Positions 17,186 to 26,982 are shown, numbered from the stretch's first letter. The stretch is 64,000 bases of DNA from UBA2336 sp964404445 (GCA_964404445.1 CAYOJW010000005.1:1-64000), one strand, 5' to 3'. Translations and numbers: made by a program. Notes: generated by a model not told the origin, from the sequence alone.

Positions 17186-17908
17186 CTAACGATTATTCCT
17201 CTTTGCCCACCGTAATATTTTAAACCGGATGTTATCGTAGATAAGTCCATAGGTTAGTAATCCTGCCGGCAGTAAAAGCGCGTAAAATTTAGTTTGCGAA
17301 TAAAGAAGCCCGGCTGTTACCCCGCCCGTAAAAAAGAAAACGATGATCCTCGTTCTCAAATGAATTGTCGAATGCAGCTTTTGCCGTTGTTCTGTTGAGG
17401 TATAAAAGAAGAGTTGCGATATTTCAATACCCAGGTCGGTAAACAGCCCCGTTAAATGCGTTGTACGCACAATCGCGTTGGATATTTTTGTCACCAGGGC
17501 GTTTTGCAATCCCATTGCAAACAACAGGCTAAGCGCAATTACATTAGGACTTTGTTCGTTCAAATAGCTTCCCGAAAAACCAATGACTGTTAAAATCGTG
17601 ATCTCAAGGATTACCGGTATCACGAAAATATTTTTTTCGCTCCTCCTGCTCATACCCTCAACCAATGTATTCGATACGAACGCCCCGCTAAAAAAAGCGA
17701 AGATGTACAGAAAAAAAACGATGCTTTCGTAAATCTTCAGGTTAAAAACATCATCAACGAAAAACGCGAAATGACCGGTTACGTTTGTGGTTAACCGGTG
17801 GACTGAAACAAAACCAATAACGTTTACCGAACCGGCTACAAATGATAACAATGTGGCAATTTTTAAATTATGCTCGTGGGTTCGCGTACTGCCATGATGC
17901 CTGAACAT
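17186..17908 (-). CDS. DUF1275 (YoaK-type) membrane protein
   Basis: A 240-residue membrane protein with about six helices. The DUF1275 pattern is visible: ATLLSFVAGSVNVIGFVSVH followed by TNVTGHF near residues 20-50, and MGLQNALVTKISNAIVRTTH with LTGLFTDLGIE near 130-160. The family has no proven function; transport has been suggested. It is convergent with the GDYXXLXY gene and separated from it by 36 bp. The start gives MFRHHGSTRTHEHN, a His-rich cytoplasmic tail. Confidence 0.88.
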   Translation of the reverse strand: MFRHHGSTRTHEHNLKIATLLSFVAGSVNVIGFVSVHRLTTNVTGHFAFFVDDVFNLKIYESIVFFLYIFAFFSGAFVSNTLVEGMSRRSEKNIFVIPVILEITILTVIGFSGSYLNEQSPNVIALSLLFAMGLQNALVTKISNAIVRTTHLTGLFTDLGIEISQLFFYTSTEQRQKLHSTIHLRTRIIVFFFTGGVTAGLLYSQTKFYALLLPAGLLTYGLIYDNIRFKILRWAKRNNR

Positions 17909-17986
17909 AACCTGAAACTATTACACGTAACGAAAGACCTGCGTTTATATCTTCCGCAAGGTAATAATTTTAGTCAGTTGTAACCA

Positions 17987-20356
17987 TCACTCGTTATTCC
18001 GTAACGACTTTACCGGGTTGGCGCGTGCCGCACGCAACGCCTGGACGCTTACAATTAATACGGCAAAGGTTAATGCCGCAATGCCCGTGAGCGGGAATAT
18101 CCACCACGCAATACCAGTACGGATGGTATAGCGTTCGAGGTACGAACGTAACAACCACCAGGCAAATGGCGATGAAACAACAAAGGCAATGATGACAAGA
18201 ATGGAAAAATCGCGCGACATCAGCCCCACTAAGTTGGGCACCGATGCCCCCAACACTTTACGGATGCCGATTTCTTTGGTACGCTGCTCGGCCGTAAACG
18301 ATGCAAGCCCAAATAACCCTAACCCGGTAATGATGATGGTAAGCGTTGCAAATAAGCTGGCTAAGGTGCTGGTCAGGTTAATGGTGGTGAATTTTTTCTG
18401 AAACTCGACATCGGCAAAGCGGTACTCGAACGGGTAAGCGGGCGCATACTTCTCAAATACAGCTTTGGCTGCCCCGATTGAACCCTGTAAATCGTTGGTT
18501 TTCTTTAACCGTATCGTTACGGAACTAATCCACTCGGGTTCTAACACGGCAAACATTGGTTTTACCGGCTGAAAGGGCGAACCCATCAGTACATCATCCA
18601 CCACGCCAATTAATGTGCGCTTGCGTCCCCACAAATCCAGCTCGGTGCCAATCGGGTCTTCTAAATTCATCAGCGCCAGCCCGGCTTTGTTAATAATAAT
18701 GGCAGATGTATCGCTTTTAAAATCTTCACTGAAATCGCGGCCTTCGATGATTTTTATTCCCATTGTTTTCGCATAATCATATTCGGTAGCGATGGTGGTG
18801 AAAATCACGCGCAAATCTTCGGGCTTGCCGGGCCATCCTAAAAAATTGTTGGAGTTTATGTCGGTAATCTGGCTGTTCGATTTGGTAACGGCTTCTACTA
18901 CTCCGGTGTTGAGCAATTCCAACTTAATGGCTCTGTAATTTTTGGCTACTTCATTGGTGTAGCTCACGGCCATCAGATTTTCCTGATTGTAACCCAATTC
19001 ACGGCCTTTCACTAACTGTATTTGCTGATAGATAACGATTGTTCCGATGATCAGCAAAATCGAAAAACCAAACTGTAAAGTAACCAACACTTTTCGTGGT
19101 GTGCTTCCACCCTTCCCGATTGACGGTTTTCCCTTTAATACTTTAGCCGGTTGAAATGATGAAAGATAAAATGCCGGGTAGCTTCCCGCCACAATACCGG
19201 TGATGATAATAATGGCGAGCGAGAAAATCCAAAACTGAATTGAGGCATAATCAATAAAGAGTTTCTTATCGACTAAGTTGTTGTAGTACGGCAATACTAA
19301 CTGGGCGGCTATGATGGCAATAACAAACGCTATAAAAGCAATAAAGGTTGATTCGCCAATGAATTGAAATATCAGTTCGCTGCGTTTAGAGCCTACACTT
19401 TTGCGCACACCCACTTCGCGTGCCCTGCGTTCGCTACGGGCTGTTGCTAAGTTCATAAAATTGATACACGCAATAACAAGGATAAAAATAGCAATGATGG
19501 TAAACATCTGCACGTAATCGTTCATCCCTCCTGTTTCCACTCCGTTTTCGAAATTGCTGAACAACCGCCAGCGCAGCATGGGGTACAGAAAATATTCGGG
19601 CTTGGTATCGGTTTCGCCATGCTGTTGCAACATCAACCGTACACTGTTTTCTACATCTGCATGGTTTTCCGGGTCGTTGAGTTCGGCAAATACCTGGAAC
19701 GAATAATTGCCCCAGTTGGTCTTGTTATCGACCACCCATTGATTATTTTGTTCACGGAACTTCCACGGCATTAAGAAATCGAATTGGAATGTTGAGTTTC
19801 CGGGTATGTCTTTTAACACACCGGTTACTTTCAGGTCGTACTCGTTGTTTACCCGTACAACTTTGTTGATCGGATCCTCATCGCCAAAAAGTGCTTTAGC
19901 GGTCGATTCGGTTATAACAATAGAGGACGGCTCATCTAAAACCTGCGTGGCATTCCCCATCGAAAGCGGGAACTCAAACATTTCGAGGAACTCTTCACTT
20001 ACCCAGTAGCCATTTTTTAATAAACGGTTCTCGCCTACGGTAATGAGGTGTTCACCGCCCCAGTCGGTAACAGCCGTTCGCGCGATGTTGCTGTTGGCTG
20101 TTTTAAAAGCCTCATACGTTGGCAGCGGTACGCTCCTCCATGAGTTGATCGAGCCATCGAAAGATGCCTTTACCCAAACCTGGTATAGCCGGTCGGCTTT
20201 TGGGATAAACTTATTGTAACGGGTTTCATCGGCAACCCATAATAAAATCAGGATGCTGCAAGTTATGCCTATGGCCAGCCCTGCTATATTAATAAAAGCG
20301 TAAAACCCGTTTTTAAACAGGTTGCGCAGGGTAATGAGAAAATAGTTTTTTAACAT
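17987..20356 (-). CDS. FtsX/MacB-type ABC transporter permease
   Basis: A permease of about 789 residues with the duplicated MacB_PCD-FtsX layout common in Bacteroidota. The N-terminal helix lies in MLKNYFLITLRNLFKNGFYA. A large periplasmic domain follows (about 60-280), then an FtsX block with ARSERRAREVGVRKSVGSKR near 345. After a second periplasmic domain the C-terminal FtsX block has TAEQRTKEIGIRKVLGASVP near 690. The frame continues to 20464 but the extra residues look untranslated, so the ATG at 20356 is chosen. No ATPase gene is adjacent, so it must use an ATPase encoded elsewhere. The substrate is unknown. Confidence 0.9.
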   Translation of the reverse strand: MLKNYFLITLRNLFKNGFYAFINIAGLAIGITCSILILLWVADETRYNKFIPKADRLYQVWVKASFDGSINSWRSVPLPTYEAFKTANSNIARTAVTDWGGEHLITVGENRLLKNGYWVSEEFLEMFEFPLSMGNATQVLDEPSSIVITESTAKALFGDEDPINKVVRVNNEYDLKVTGVLKDIPGNSTFQFDFLMPWKFREQNNQWVVDNKTNWGNYSFQVFAELNDPENHADVENSVRLMLQQHGETDTKPEYFLYPMLRWRLFSNFENGVETGGMNDYVQMFTIIAIFILVIACINFMNLATARSERRAREVGVRKSVGSKRSELIFQFIGESTFIAFIAFVIAIIAAQLVLPYYNNLVDKKLFIDYASIQFWIFSLAIIIITGIVAGSYPAFYLSSFQPAKVLKGKPSIGKGGSTPRKVLVTLQFGFSILLIIGTIVIYQQIQLVKGRELGYNQENLMAVSYTNEVAKNYRAIKLELLNTGVVEAVTKSNSQITDINSNNFLGWPGKPEDLRVIFTTIATEYDYAKTMGIKIIEGRDFSEDFKSDTSAIIINKAGLALMNLEDPIGTELDLWGRKRTLIGVVDDVLMGSPFQPVKPMFAVLEPEWISSVTIRLKKTNDLQGSIGAAKAVFEKYAPAYPFEYRFADVEFQKKFTTINLTSTLASLFATLTIIITGLGLFGLASFTAEQRTKEIGIRKVLGASVPNLVGLMSRDFSILVIIAFVVSSPFAWWLLRSYLERYTIRTGIAWWIFPLTGIAALTFAVLIVSVQALRAARANPVKSLRNNE

Positions 20357-20513
20357 GATGGTGTGAGGAGCGGTTTTGAATGATGTACTTCTAACAGGAT
20401 GAAATGTTACACGGGAAAGTTTATTTTTTTGAAAAAGACTGCCGCTAACAGGGTCGGGTTGCACCTAATAGCCAAAAATTATTTTTAAGTTCGCAATCAA
20501 TTCAACGTACAAC

Positions 20514-21137
20514 ATGAAACACTACACCTGCTCGTTTGCAACCCTGTTGATGGTTGCCCTGCATACCGCACTATTTGCGCAGTACGACAGCGCATCGGTC
20601 AAACAATCCATTCAGGCATTCCAGGACGAGCTGAATGCAGAGTACCGCGATCCGCTAAAATCGCCATTAGAGCCAACGAAGATTAAATCGTTTAAGGGGC
20701 ATAGCTTTTTCCCGGTTTCGCTGGCCTATACGGTTGAGGCTAAGCTTGAGGTAACGTCTGCGGCTCCTTTTTTCAAGATGCCCACATCATCGAAACAAGA
20801 ACGTGATTACCGCCAGTACGGGTTGCTCACGTTTACGTTAAACGGCCAATCTTTTACAGTACCGGTGTATCAATCGCAGCGACTGATGGATACCGAAGAG
20901 TATGCCGATTATCTTTTCTTCCCGTTTACAGACCTCACCAATGGTAATGAAACGTATTCGGCCGGCCGGTATATCGATTTGCGTATGCCAAAAAGTGGCG
21001 ATGTGGTTTTACTCGATTTTAATAAAGCATACAATCCCTTGTGTGCGTACAGCAACCGGTACTCCTGCCCTGTTGTACCGCCCGAAAACCATCTTGATAT
21101 AGAAATATTGGCAGGCGTTCAATACCGTAAGTTTTAA
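20514..21137 (+). CDS. DUF1684 domain secreted protein
   Basis: A 207-residue protein with a Sec signal peptide (TLLMVALHTALFAQ, cleavage near residue 23). The DUF1684 core is clear: GLLTFTLNGQSFTVPVYQSQ, then SAGRYIDLRMP and VVLLDFNKAYNPLCAYSNRY followed by SCPVVPPENHLDIEI. The usual family ending with an acidic residue after the glycine is replaced by AGVQYRKF. Function is unknown. It heads a plus-strand operon, and its stop overlaps the next start by one base (TAATG). Confidence 0.85.
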   Translation: MKHYTCSFATLLMVALHTALFAQYDSASVKQSIQAFQDELNAEYRDPLKSPLEPTKIKSFKGHSFFPVSLAYTVEAKLEVTSAAPFFKMPTSSKQERDYRQYGLLTFTLNGQSFTVPVYQSQRLMDTEEYADYLFFPFTDLTNGNETYSAGRYIDLRMPKSGDVVLLDFNKAYNPLCAYSNRYSCPVVPPENHLDIEILAGVQYRKF

Positions 21138-21589
21138 TGTTATCCGTAAAACAAAAATTGCATGAAGCCTGTATGGTTCAGGTTCAGCAAAAAATAAAAG
21201 CATTGACCGAAACCATACAACAGGTTCAGCAATCGGCCAACGAAGAAACCAAAAGCAGCGCGGGCGATAAATACGAAACCGGCCGTGCCATGGCACAATT
21301 AGAAATAGAAAAAACCACTGCACAACTAAACGAGTTAGAGAAACAGGTGCAGGCGTTAAACCGCATAAACCCGTTGCATGAAAGTGCGCAGGTAAAAGCC
21401 GGGAGTTTGGTTTATACCAACCGGGGAAATTTTTATATCGCTGTACACGCGGGTGAATTAAAAACTGGCGATGAAACCGTATATGCCCTATCGCCCGATG
21501 CGCCCATTGCTCAAAAAATGATAAACCTGACAGTAGGCGACTCATTTTTCTTAAATGGCAATACCTTCACTATATTTAGTGTGCTGTAA
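21137..21589 (+). CDS. GreA/GreB-like small coiled-coil protein
   Basis: A 150-residue protein with an N-terminal coiled coil (about 1-85, rich in Q, E and K with SSAGDKYETGRAMAQLE) and a beta-rich C-terminus (VKAGSLVYTNRGNFYIAVHA to the end). This layout resembles the coiled coil plus FKBP-like domain of transcript cleavage factors. The tip acidic residues that define GreA are not clearly there. Such proteins in Bacteroidota are often mislabelled 3-oxoacyl-ACP synthase; nothing in this sequence supports that. The gene lies between DUF1684 and a helicase, 5 bp before the latter. Confidence 0.6.
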   Translation: MLSVKQKLHEACMVQVQQKIKALTETIQQVQQSANEETKSSAGDKYETGRAMAQLEIEKTTAQLNELEKQVQALNRINPLHESAQVKAGSLVYTNRGNFYIAVHAGELKTGDETVYALSPDAPIAQKMINLTVGDSFFLNGNTFTIFSVL

Positions 21590-21594
21590 CGAAC

Positions 21595-23868
21595 ATGAAC
21601 AACCCTGCCGAACCCGATTACATTCATTTGACTTCCCGTTTTATCAACACAACGGGCAGCCCTATATTTCTTACCGGCAAAGCGGGAACCGGTAAAACTA
21701 CGTTTCTTAAAAACCTCGCCCTGCATACTTATAAGAATTTTATTGTGGTAGCGCCAACAGGCATTGCTGCGTTAAATGCTGGCGGTGTTACCATTCATTC
21801 GCAGTTTTTAATTCCGCCCTGCACGTATATCCCTGAACGGCAGTTGCCGGAAAACCTGTCGGACGGAGGCCGGTTTGTGAACTCGCATACATTAGCGCGT
21901 AAACATCCGCTCAACAGCGTTCGCAAACAGGTGTTGCGCAGTATCGACCTGTTAGTGATTGACGAGGTAAGTATGTTACGTGCCGATTTATTAGACGCGA
22001 TCGATTACCGCATGAAAGCTGCCCGTGGAAATTTCTCGCAAAGCTTTGGCGGAGTTCAGGTATTGTTTATTGGCGATTTGTTTCAGTTGCCTCCGGTAGT
22101 ACAGCGCGAAGAACAGCACATATTAGGCAGGTATTATAACTCGCCTTGGTTTTACGATGCCATAGTATTAAAAAACAACCAGCCTGTTTACATTGAATTG
22201 GATAAAATTTTCCGGCAGTCCGATGATCAGTTTATCCGTATCTTAAACAACCTGCGCAATAACCGCATTACGGCTGATGATGTCGCCCAACTCAATGAAC
22301 ATTACCAAACACCGGAGCAAATCAGCGACTTGCGCGAAGTGATTACCCTCACCACGCACAACCACAAGGCCGATCAGCTAAACCGGCAAGAGCTTGCCAA
22401 CCTCGAGAGCTCTGCACATTATTTCGATGCCTTAATCGAAGGCGATTTTCCCGAGAGCATGTACCCCGTGCTGCCCCAGTTAGAATTGAAAGAAGGTGCG
22501 CAGATTATGTTTGTGCGTAACGATACCAGTGTGCTTAAACAATATTTCAATGGTAAACTGGCTACCGTTGTGCGTATTGAAGATGACGAAGTGTGGGTAC
22601 GCATGGCCGAAACTGATACCCTGTACCAGTTAGTACGCGAACGCTGGGAAAACAAACGCTATGCTGTTGATGACGACCGTCAGGTGTTGAACGAAACCGT
22701 GATCGGGGCATTCGAACAATACCCGGTTAAATTGGCCTGGGCTATTACCGTACACAAAAGTCAGGGTTTAACGTTCGACAAAGCAATTATTGATGTGGCC
22801 GCAGCTTTTGCCGAAGGTCAGGTGTATGTTGCGCTTTCGCGATTGCGTTCGCTCGATGGACTCATCCTTCGTACACGCATTAATCCCGAAGCCGTTCGTA
22901 CCGACCGTGCCATTGTTTCTTATACCGAACAGGCACATCAGCCCGAAAAATTACAGACTGAAATTCAGACTCAACAACAGGTGTTTATCCGCCAGTTATT
23001 GAACACTACCTTTTCGTTTGATGATATACTGAAAGAAATTCACTTCATACACAAAAACAAAGAACCTGATGATCAGCTTGAAGATCCAACCATGAAACCC
23101 GTTCTGTTGCAGATTGCCGATGCACTCGAACATGAAAAAGGAAACTTGCTGAAATTCAGGAACCAGCTTAATCAATTATTGGAAACCAACAACCGTGTAC
23201 AATTGTTGGAGCGTATCGAAAAAGGAAGTTTGTACTATCGTCAGTTAGTTATCGGGCAAATGCGCATACTGTTGCACCATCTCGAAGCGATGAAACAACG
23301 TAAGCGTGTAAAAACGTACGTTAGCCAGTTGCATGAAATCGATCAGGCGCTGTCCAAAAAGAATTCAGAGTTACATCAAATGCTCGTTACGGTTTCTGAA
23401 ATACTGAACGGTACCGAGGCGTTCGATTTCTCATCGGTTAAACAAAAACAAGAGCATGAACGCAAGCAACTTTTAACCGATGTTCAGGTGTTGCCTTCGG
23501 GCGAACCAAAGAAAACAAAGCGTAAGCTGAAAGCAAAAACAGATAAAAGCACGTATGATATTACTTTTGAATTGCTGAAGGAAGGGCTTACCCCGGAAGC
23601 TATCGCACAAAAACGCGAATTAACCTTAGGCACTATCGAAGGCCATTTGGCAAAAGGTGTAGAAACTTCGCAGGTCGATATTCATGCCTTTATGCAGGAA
23701 CATGAAGTACAGGAAATTTCTGCGGCATATCATTCGTTGCCTCAACCCCTGTCGTCAAAAACATTGTTCGATGCGCTGAAAAGCAAATATGGTTATGGAA
23801 AATTGAAAGCTGTTATAGCTTATATCGACAAGTTGACAGCAAGCAATACAAAACACAACACAATATGA
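21595..23868 (+). CDS. Pif1/RecD-type helicase with C-terminal HTH
   Basis: A 757-residue superfamily 1 helicase. Walker A is FLTGKAGTGKTTFLKNL (residues 26-42), Walker B is LLVIDEVSML (D123, E124), and a later IGDLFQLPPVV motif III follows. The C-terminal RecA half ends with WAITVHKSQGLTFDKAIID near 380-400, typical of UvrD_C_2/Pif1. The last 200 residues hold a coiled region and a helix-turn-helix-like domain (HTH_40 type: FELLKEGLTPEAIAQKRELT). It probably acts on DNA in recombination, replication-fork or G-quadruplex processing; this is family inference. It overlaps the next gene by 4 bp. Confidence 0.9.
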   Translation: MNNPAEPDYIHLTSRFINTTGSPIFLTGKAGTGKTTFLKNLALHTYKNFIVVAPTGIAALNAGGVTIHSQFLIPPCTYIPERQLPENLSDGGRFVNSHTLARKHPLNSVRKQVLRSIDLLVIDEVSMLRADLLDAIDYRMKAARGNFSQSFGGVQVLFIGDLFQLPPVVQREEQHILGRYYNSPWFYDAIVLKNNQPVYIELDKIFRQSDDQFIRILNNLRNNRITADDVAQLNEHYQTPEQISDLREVITLTTHNHKADQLNRQELANLESSAHYFDALIEGDFPESMYPVLPQLELKEGAQIMFVRNDTSVLKQYFNGKLATVVRIEDDEVWVRMAETDTLYQLVRERWENKRYAVDDDRQVLNETVIGAFEQYPVKLAWAITVHKSQGLTFDKAIIDVAAAFAEGQVYVALSRLRSLDGLILRTRINPEAVRTDRAIVSYTEQAHQPEKLQTEIQTQQQVFIRQLLNTTFSFDDILKEIHFIHKNKEPDDQLEDPTMKPVLLQIADALEHEKGNLLKFRNQLNQLLETNNRVQLLERIEKGSLYYRQLVIGQMRILLHHLEAMKQRKRVKTYVSQLHEIDQALSKKNSELHQMLVTVSEILNGTEAFDFSSVKQKQEHERKQLLTDVQVLPSGEPKKTKRKLKAKTDKSTYDITFELLKEGLTPEAIAQKRELTLGTIEGHLAKGVETSQVDIHAFMQEHEVQEISAAYHSLPQPLSSKTLFDALKSKYGYGKLKAVIAYIDKLTASNTKHNTI

Positions 23869-24533
23869 GATTAGCATCTATTTTATTGATTTTTATTCTT
23901 CTTAATTCTTGTGGATTAAGTCAGCAAGAGAATGACTCAGTATTAAAGTTGATTAGTAAAATTGATTCGATTGGAATCAATAAGTATGAAAATTGGGATT
24001 ATTATTATCGTGGATTTGGCGTGAGAACCTTTTACAGAGAAGGGAATAATGGAAAAATGTTGTATTCATGTAACTGGCGTAGTGGTCAGGATTCAATTGA
24101 ACTACTTATTACATCTTTAGACCCTTTTAATAAAGATTTTGGAATCAGTTTTTTACCCGACCAACAATACGACTCTTATAAATTGGTAGAATTCTCAGAT
24201 TGTATTAAACTATTAGGAATGAAGTATCAAGACGGATTATATCAAGAACTTGTAAAAGTTGATAGTATAAACTATAATACTTTTTTCTCAGTTTATAATC
24301 CCGTTGATTTCTTTAAAAATCAAATTGATTTCTATGATGATTGTAGGATACATCGAAAATTTAGAAATAGTGTTTATGGCGGATTTATACAATTTGAGCT
24401 AAACAGCGGATTCATTTTGTCGTATCTTCCAACTGGTATAGATAAAAATGAAAAATATTTACAAGGATGGAGTAAAGCAATGGAAGATGGTGTGATGATA
24501 AAAAGTAATTGGAATTACAGAAAAGCGAAATAA
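23865..24533 (+). CDS. Uncharacterised lipoprotein
   Basis: A 222-residue protein with a lipoprotein signal peptide: ILLIFILLNSCGLSQQ, lipobox cysteine at C16. I do not recognise a family. The rest is a soluble domain rich in aromatic residues and aspartate. The start overlaps the helicase stop (ATGA). Base composition is strikingly more AT-rich than in the helicase or the following acyl-CoA gene, with many ATT, AAT and TAT codons. That suggests later acquisition or weaker selection. Confidence 0.75.
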   Translation: MRLASILLIFILLNSCGLSQQENDSVLKLISKIDSIGINKYENWDYYYRGFGVRTFYREGNNGKMLYSCNWRSGQDSIELLITSLDPFNKDFGISFLPDQQYDSYKLVEFSDCIKLLGMKYQDGLYQELVKVDSINYNTFFSVYNPVDFFKNQIDFYDDCRIHRKFRNSVYGGFIQFELNSGFILSYLPTGIDKNEKYLQGWSKAMEDGVMIKSNWNYRKAK

Positions 24534-24669
24534 TTGCCAGATCTATTTATCATCCGACCAACCGCAATCATCATAATTTGATAATATTATTGCGATACCA
24601 ACTATTTTCCAGTATTGCAGAGTTCACATATTCTTCCGTATTTTTACTTATCACCAAAAAACTACCGCC

Positions 24670-26982
24670 ATGCTTCACACCCAGCAACTGAAAGACAATG
24701 CAGCATTGTATGTATTCCTGCCCATTTTCTACACGGTGTGGGCAGATGCCGTACTCACGCCCAGCGAAGTAGCCATGCTCGAAGGACTTATAAAAAGTCA
24801 GCCGTGGCTAACCGAAAACGACCGCGCGTTTTTGCTGGCGCAACTTGATCCGGCTTCGCCTCCATCGCCCGATGAATTGATGAACTGGCGCGAAACCATC
24901 CGTGCAGTAGCCAATGCCGATCAGCAAGACAGCCTTGTCGATCTTGGTATAAAACTCGCGCAACAGCATGGCAATGGTACGGTAAACATAAGTGTGCTTG
25001 AACAGGCCAAGCCATCGTTACACAACATCGAAACAGCTTTGGGTTTGGTGAGCCGTGAGGCTTCGGCTGTTTTTCTTTCGGGGCAACGTAAAACCATCAC
25101 TTCCGAATACGCCACACAACAAACATTTGATGTTAATGCGTTAGCGGCTTTGTTGGATGGATCGCAGGCCGACATGATCCGCAAAGTAAAAACCGTAGTG
25201 TCCGACCCGGAGTTTGCCTATACCGATCCGGGCGACCTGAACGCTTACCGTGAAAAAGTTTTGCGCTGGTGTTACTTATTAGCCGAACAGGGTTTCGGTT
25301 CGATGGCCTATCCGAAAGAATACGGAGGTCAGGGCGATATGCAAAAGTATTTTGCCATCATGGAAGCGCTCAGTTATCACGACCTTAGTTTGGTTATCAA
25401 ATTCGGTGTGCAGTTTGGCTTATGGGGCATGAGTGTGTATTTTCTCGGTACAGAAAAACATCATCAAAAATATTTAAAAGATATTGGCACGTTGGCGTTG
25501 CCCGGTTGTTTTGCCATGACCGAAATCAATCATGGCTCTAACGTGCGCGGTATTGAAACAACGGCTACCTATAACCACGCCACACAAACGTTCACTATCC
25601 ATACACCCGATAAATGGGCGCGGAAAGAATTTATCGGTAACGCAGCCCGGCACGGACAGGCCGCAACGGTATTTGCCAAACTGATTTTAGATGGGAAAGA
25701 TTATGGCGTGAGCGCCTTTGTTGTTCCGTTGCGCGACAATTCGGGCAAAACCGTAAAAGGTGTTACCATACACGATTGCGGCCGTAAAATGGGACTCAAC
25801 GGTGTTGATAACGGAGTGATCAGTTTCGATAACGTGGTTATCCCGAAAGATGATATGCTCGATCGCTACGCGCGCATAACCGATGACGGTAAGTTTGAAA
25901 GTCCTATCGCAAGCGACAACAAACGGTTCTTTACCATGCTGGGCACGTTGGTCGGAGGTCGCATTGGCATTCCGCGTTCAGGGCTTTCGGCTTCTAAATC
26001 AGGATTAACCATTGCTATCCGTTATGGCGATCAGCGCAGGCAGTTTGGCCCCGAAGGCGGTGCCGAAGTGCCGATCTTAAATTACCGTACACATCAACGC
26101 AGACTTATGCCCCTGTTGGCGAATGCGTACGCGCTGCATTTTGCTTTGCAACATTTAACCGACCGTTTCATTCAACGCAAAGAAGAAGAAATGCAGGAAA
26201 TAGAAGCGTTGGCGGCCGGCTTAAAATCGTTTGCCACATGGAACGCCACCGCTACGTTGCAAGAGTGCCGCGAATGTTGTGGCGGAAAAGGCTACCTGTC
26301 GGAAAACCGTATTGATGCCTTGAAGAACGACACCGAAATTTACACCACCTTTGAAGGCGATAATACCGTGCTGATGCAGTTAGTGGCTAAAAGCCGGTTA
26401 AGTGAGTTCCGGCAGGAATTCAGTAACATGAATATGTTTACCATACTCAACTACGTTACCGAAAAAGCAAAAACATCGATCAACGAACTGAACCCGATTA
26501 TTGTTCGCAATACCGATGAAGCGCATTTGCTTGACGCAGATTTTCAGCTAAATGCTTTTAAATACCGCGAACGCGACATCCTTACTTCGGCAGCTAAACG
26601 CCTGAAACGCCATATCGACAGCGGCATGGATTCGTTCGATGCCATGAACGTAAGCCAGCACCATCTTATACAGGTTGGGCAGGCTTATGTTGAGCGGATA
26701 ATTCTGGAACAGTTCATCCAACAGGTAGAGCGTACAACCGATGCCGGTTGCAAGGCCGTGCTTAAAAAGCTTTGCGATTTGTTTGCGCTGTCGCAGATCG
26801 AAAAAAACAAGGGATGGTACTTAGAGCAAGGCTATATGGAAGGTGTAAAAACCAAGGCTATCCGTAAATTGGTTAACCAGTTGTGCTGGGACATCCGCCA
26901 GGAGGCCGTACCGTTAGTGGACGCATTTAACATCCCCGATGTGTTGCTCTCAGCACCTATTATTACCGGGACGGGTAAATAA
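24670..26982 (+). CDS. Acyl-CoA dehydrogenase/oxidase with TerB-like N-terminus
   Basis: A 770-residue flavoenzyme of the acyl-CoA oxidase-like branch, expected to perform the first step of fatty-acid beta-oxidation. Residues 1-95 form a helical domain (YVFLPIFYTVWADAVLTPSE) that resembles TerB-like folds. The acyl-CoA dehydrogenase core follows, with ALPGCFAMTEINHGSNVRGI near 277-296 and RYGDQRRQFGPEGG near 455. The FAD and catalytic region ECCGGKGYLSENRIDALKND then TEIYTTFEGDNTVLMQL lies near 535-575. The last 170 residues match the ACOX-type C-terminal domain. It is monocistronic by context. Confidence 0.88.
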   Translation: MLHTQQLKDNAALYVFLPIFYTVWADAVLTPSEVAMLEGLIKSQPWLTENDRAFLLAQLDPASPPSPDELMNWRETIRAVANADQQDSLVDLGIKLAQQHGNGTVNISVLEQAKPSLHNIETALGLVSREASAVFLSGQRKTITSEYATQQTFDVNALAALLDGSQADMIRKVKTVVSDPEFAYTDPGDLNAYREKVLRWCYLLAEQGFGSMAYPKEYGGQGDMQKYFAIMEALSYHDLSLVIKFGVQFGLWGMSVYFLGTEKHHQKYLKDIGTLALPGCFAMTEINHGSNVRGIETTATYNHATQTFTIHTPDKWARKEFIGNAARHGQAATVFAKLILDGKDYGVSAFVVPLRDNSGKTVKGVTIHDCGRKMGLNGVDNGVISFDNVVIPKDDMLDRYARITDDGKFESPIASDNKRFFTMLGTLVGGRIGIPRSGLSASKSGLTIAIRYGDQRRQFGPEGGAEVPILNYRTHQRRLMPLLANAYALHFALQHLTDRFIQRKEEEMQEIEALAAGLKSFATWNATATLQECRECCGGKGYLSENRIDALKNDTEIYTTFEGDNTVLMQLVAKSRLSEFRQEFSNMNMFTILNYVTEKAKTSINELNPIIVRNTDEAHLLDADFQLNAFKYRERDILTSAAKRLKRHIDSGMDSFDAMNVSQHHLIQVGQAYVERIILEQFIQQVERTTDAGCKAVLKKLCDLFALSQIEKNKGWYLEQGYMEGVKTKAIRKLVNQLCWDIRQEAVPLVDAFNIPDVLLSAPIITGTGK

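Noticed and set aside
21009..21545. 178-aa frame on the minus strand
   Set aside because: It overlaps two well-supported plus-strand genes that fit an operon; its own product has no recognisable domain and odd composition.
21137..21589. 3-oxoacyl-ACP synthase
   Set aside because: No thiolase fold and no catalytic Cys-His-Asn; the protein is a coiled coil with a small beta domain.
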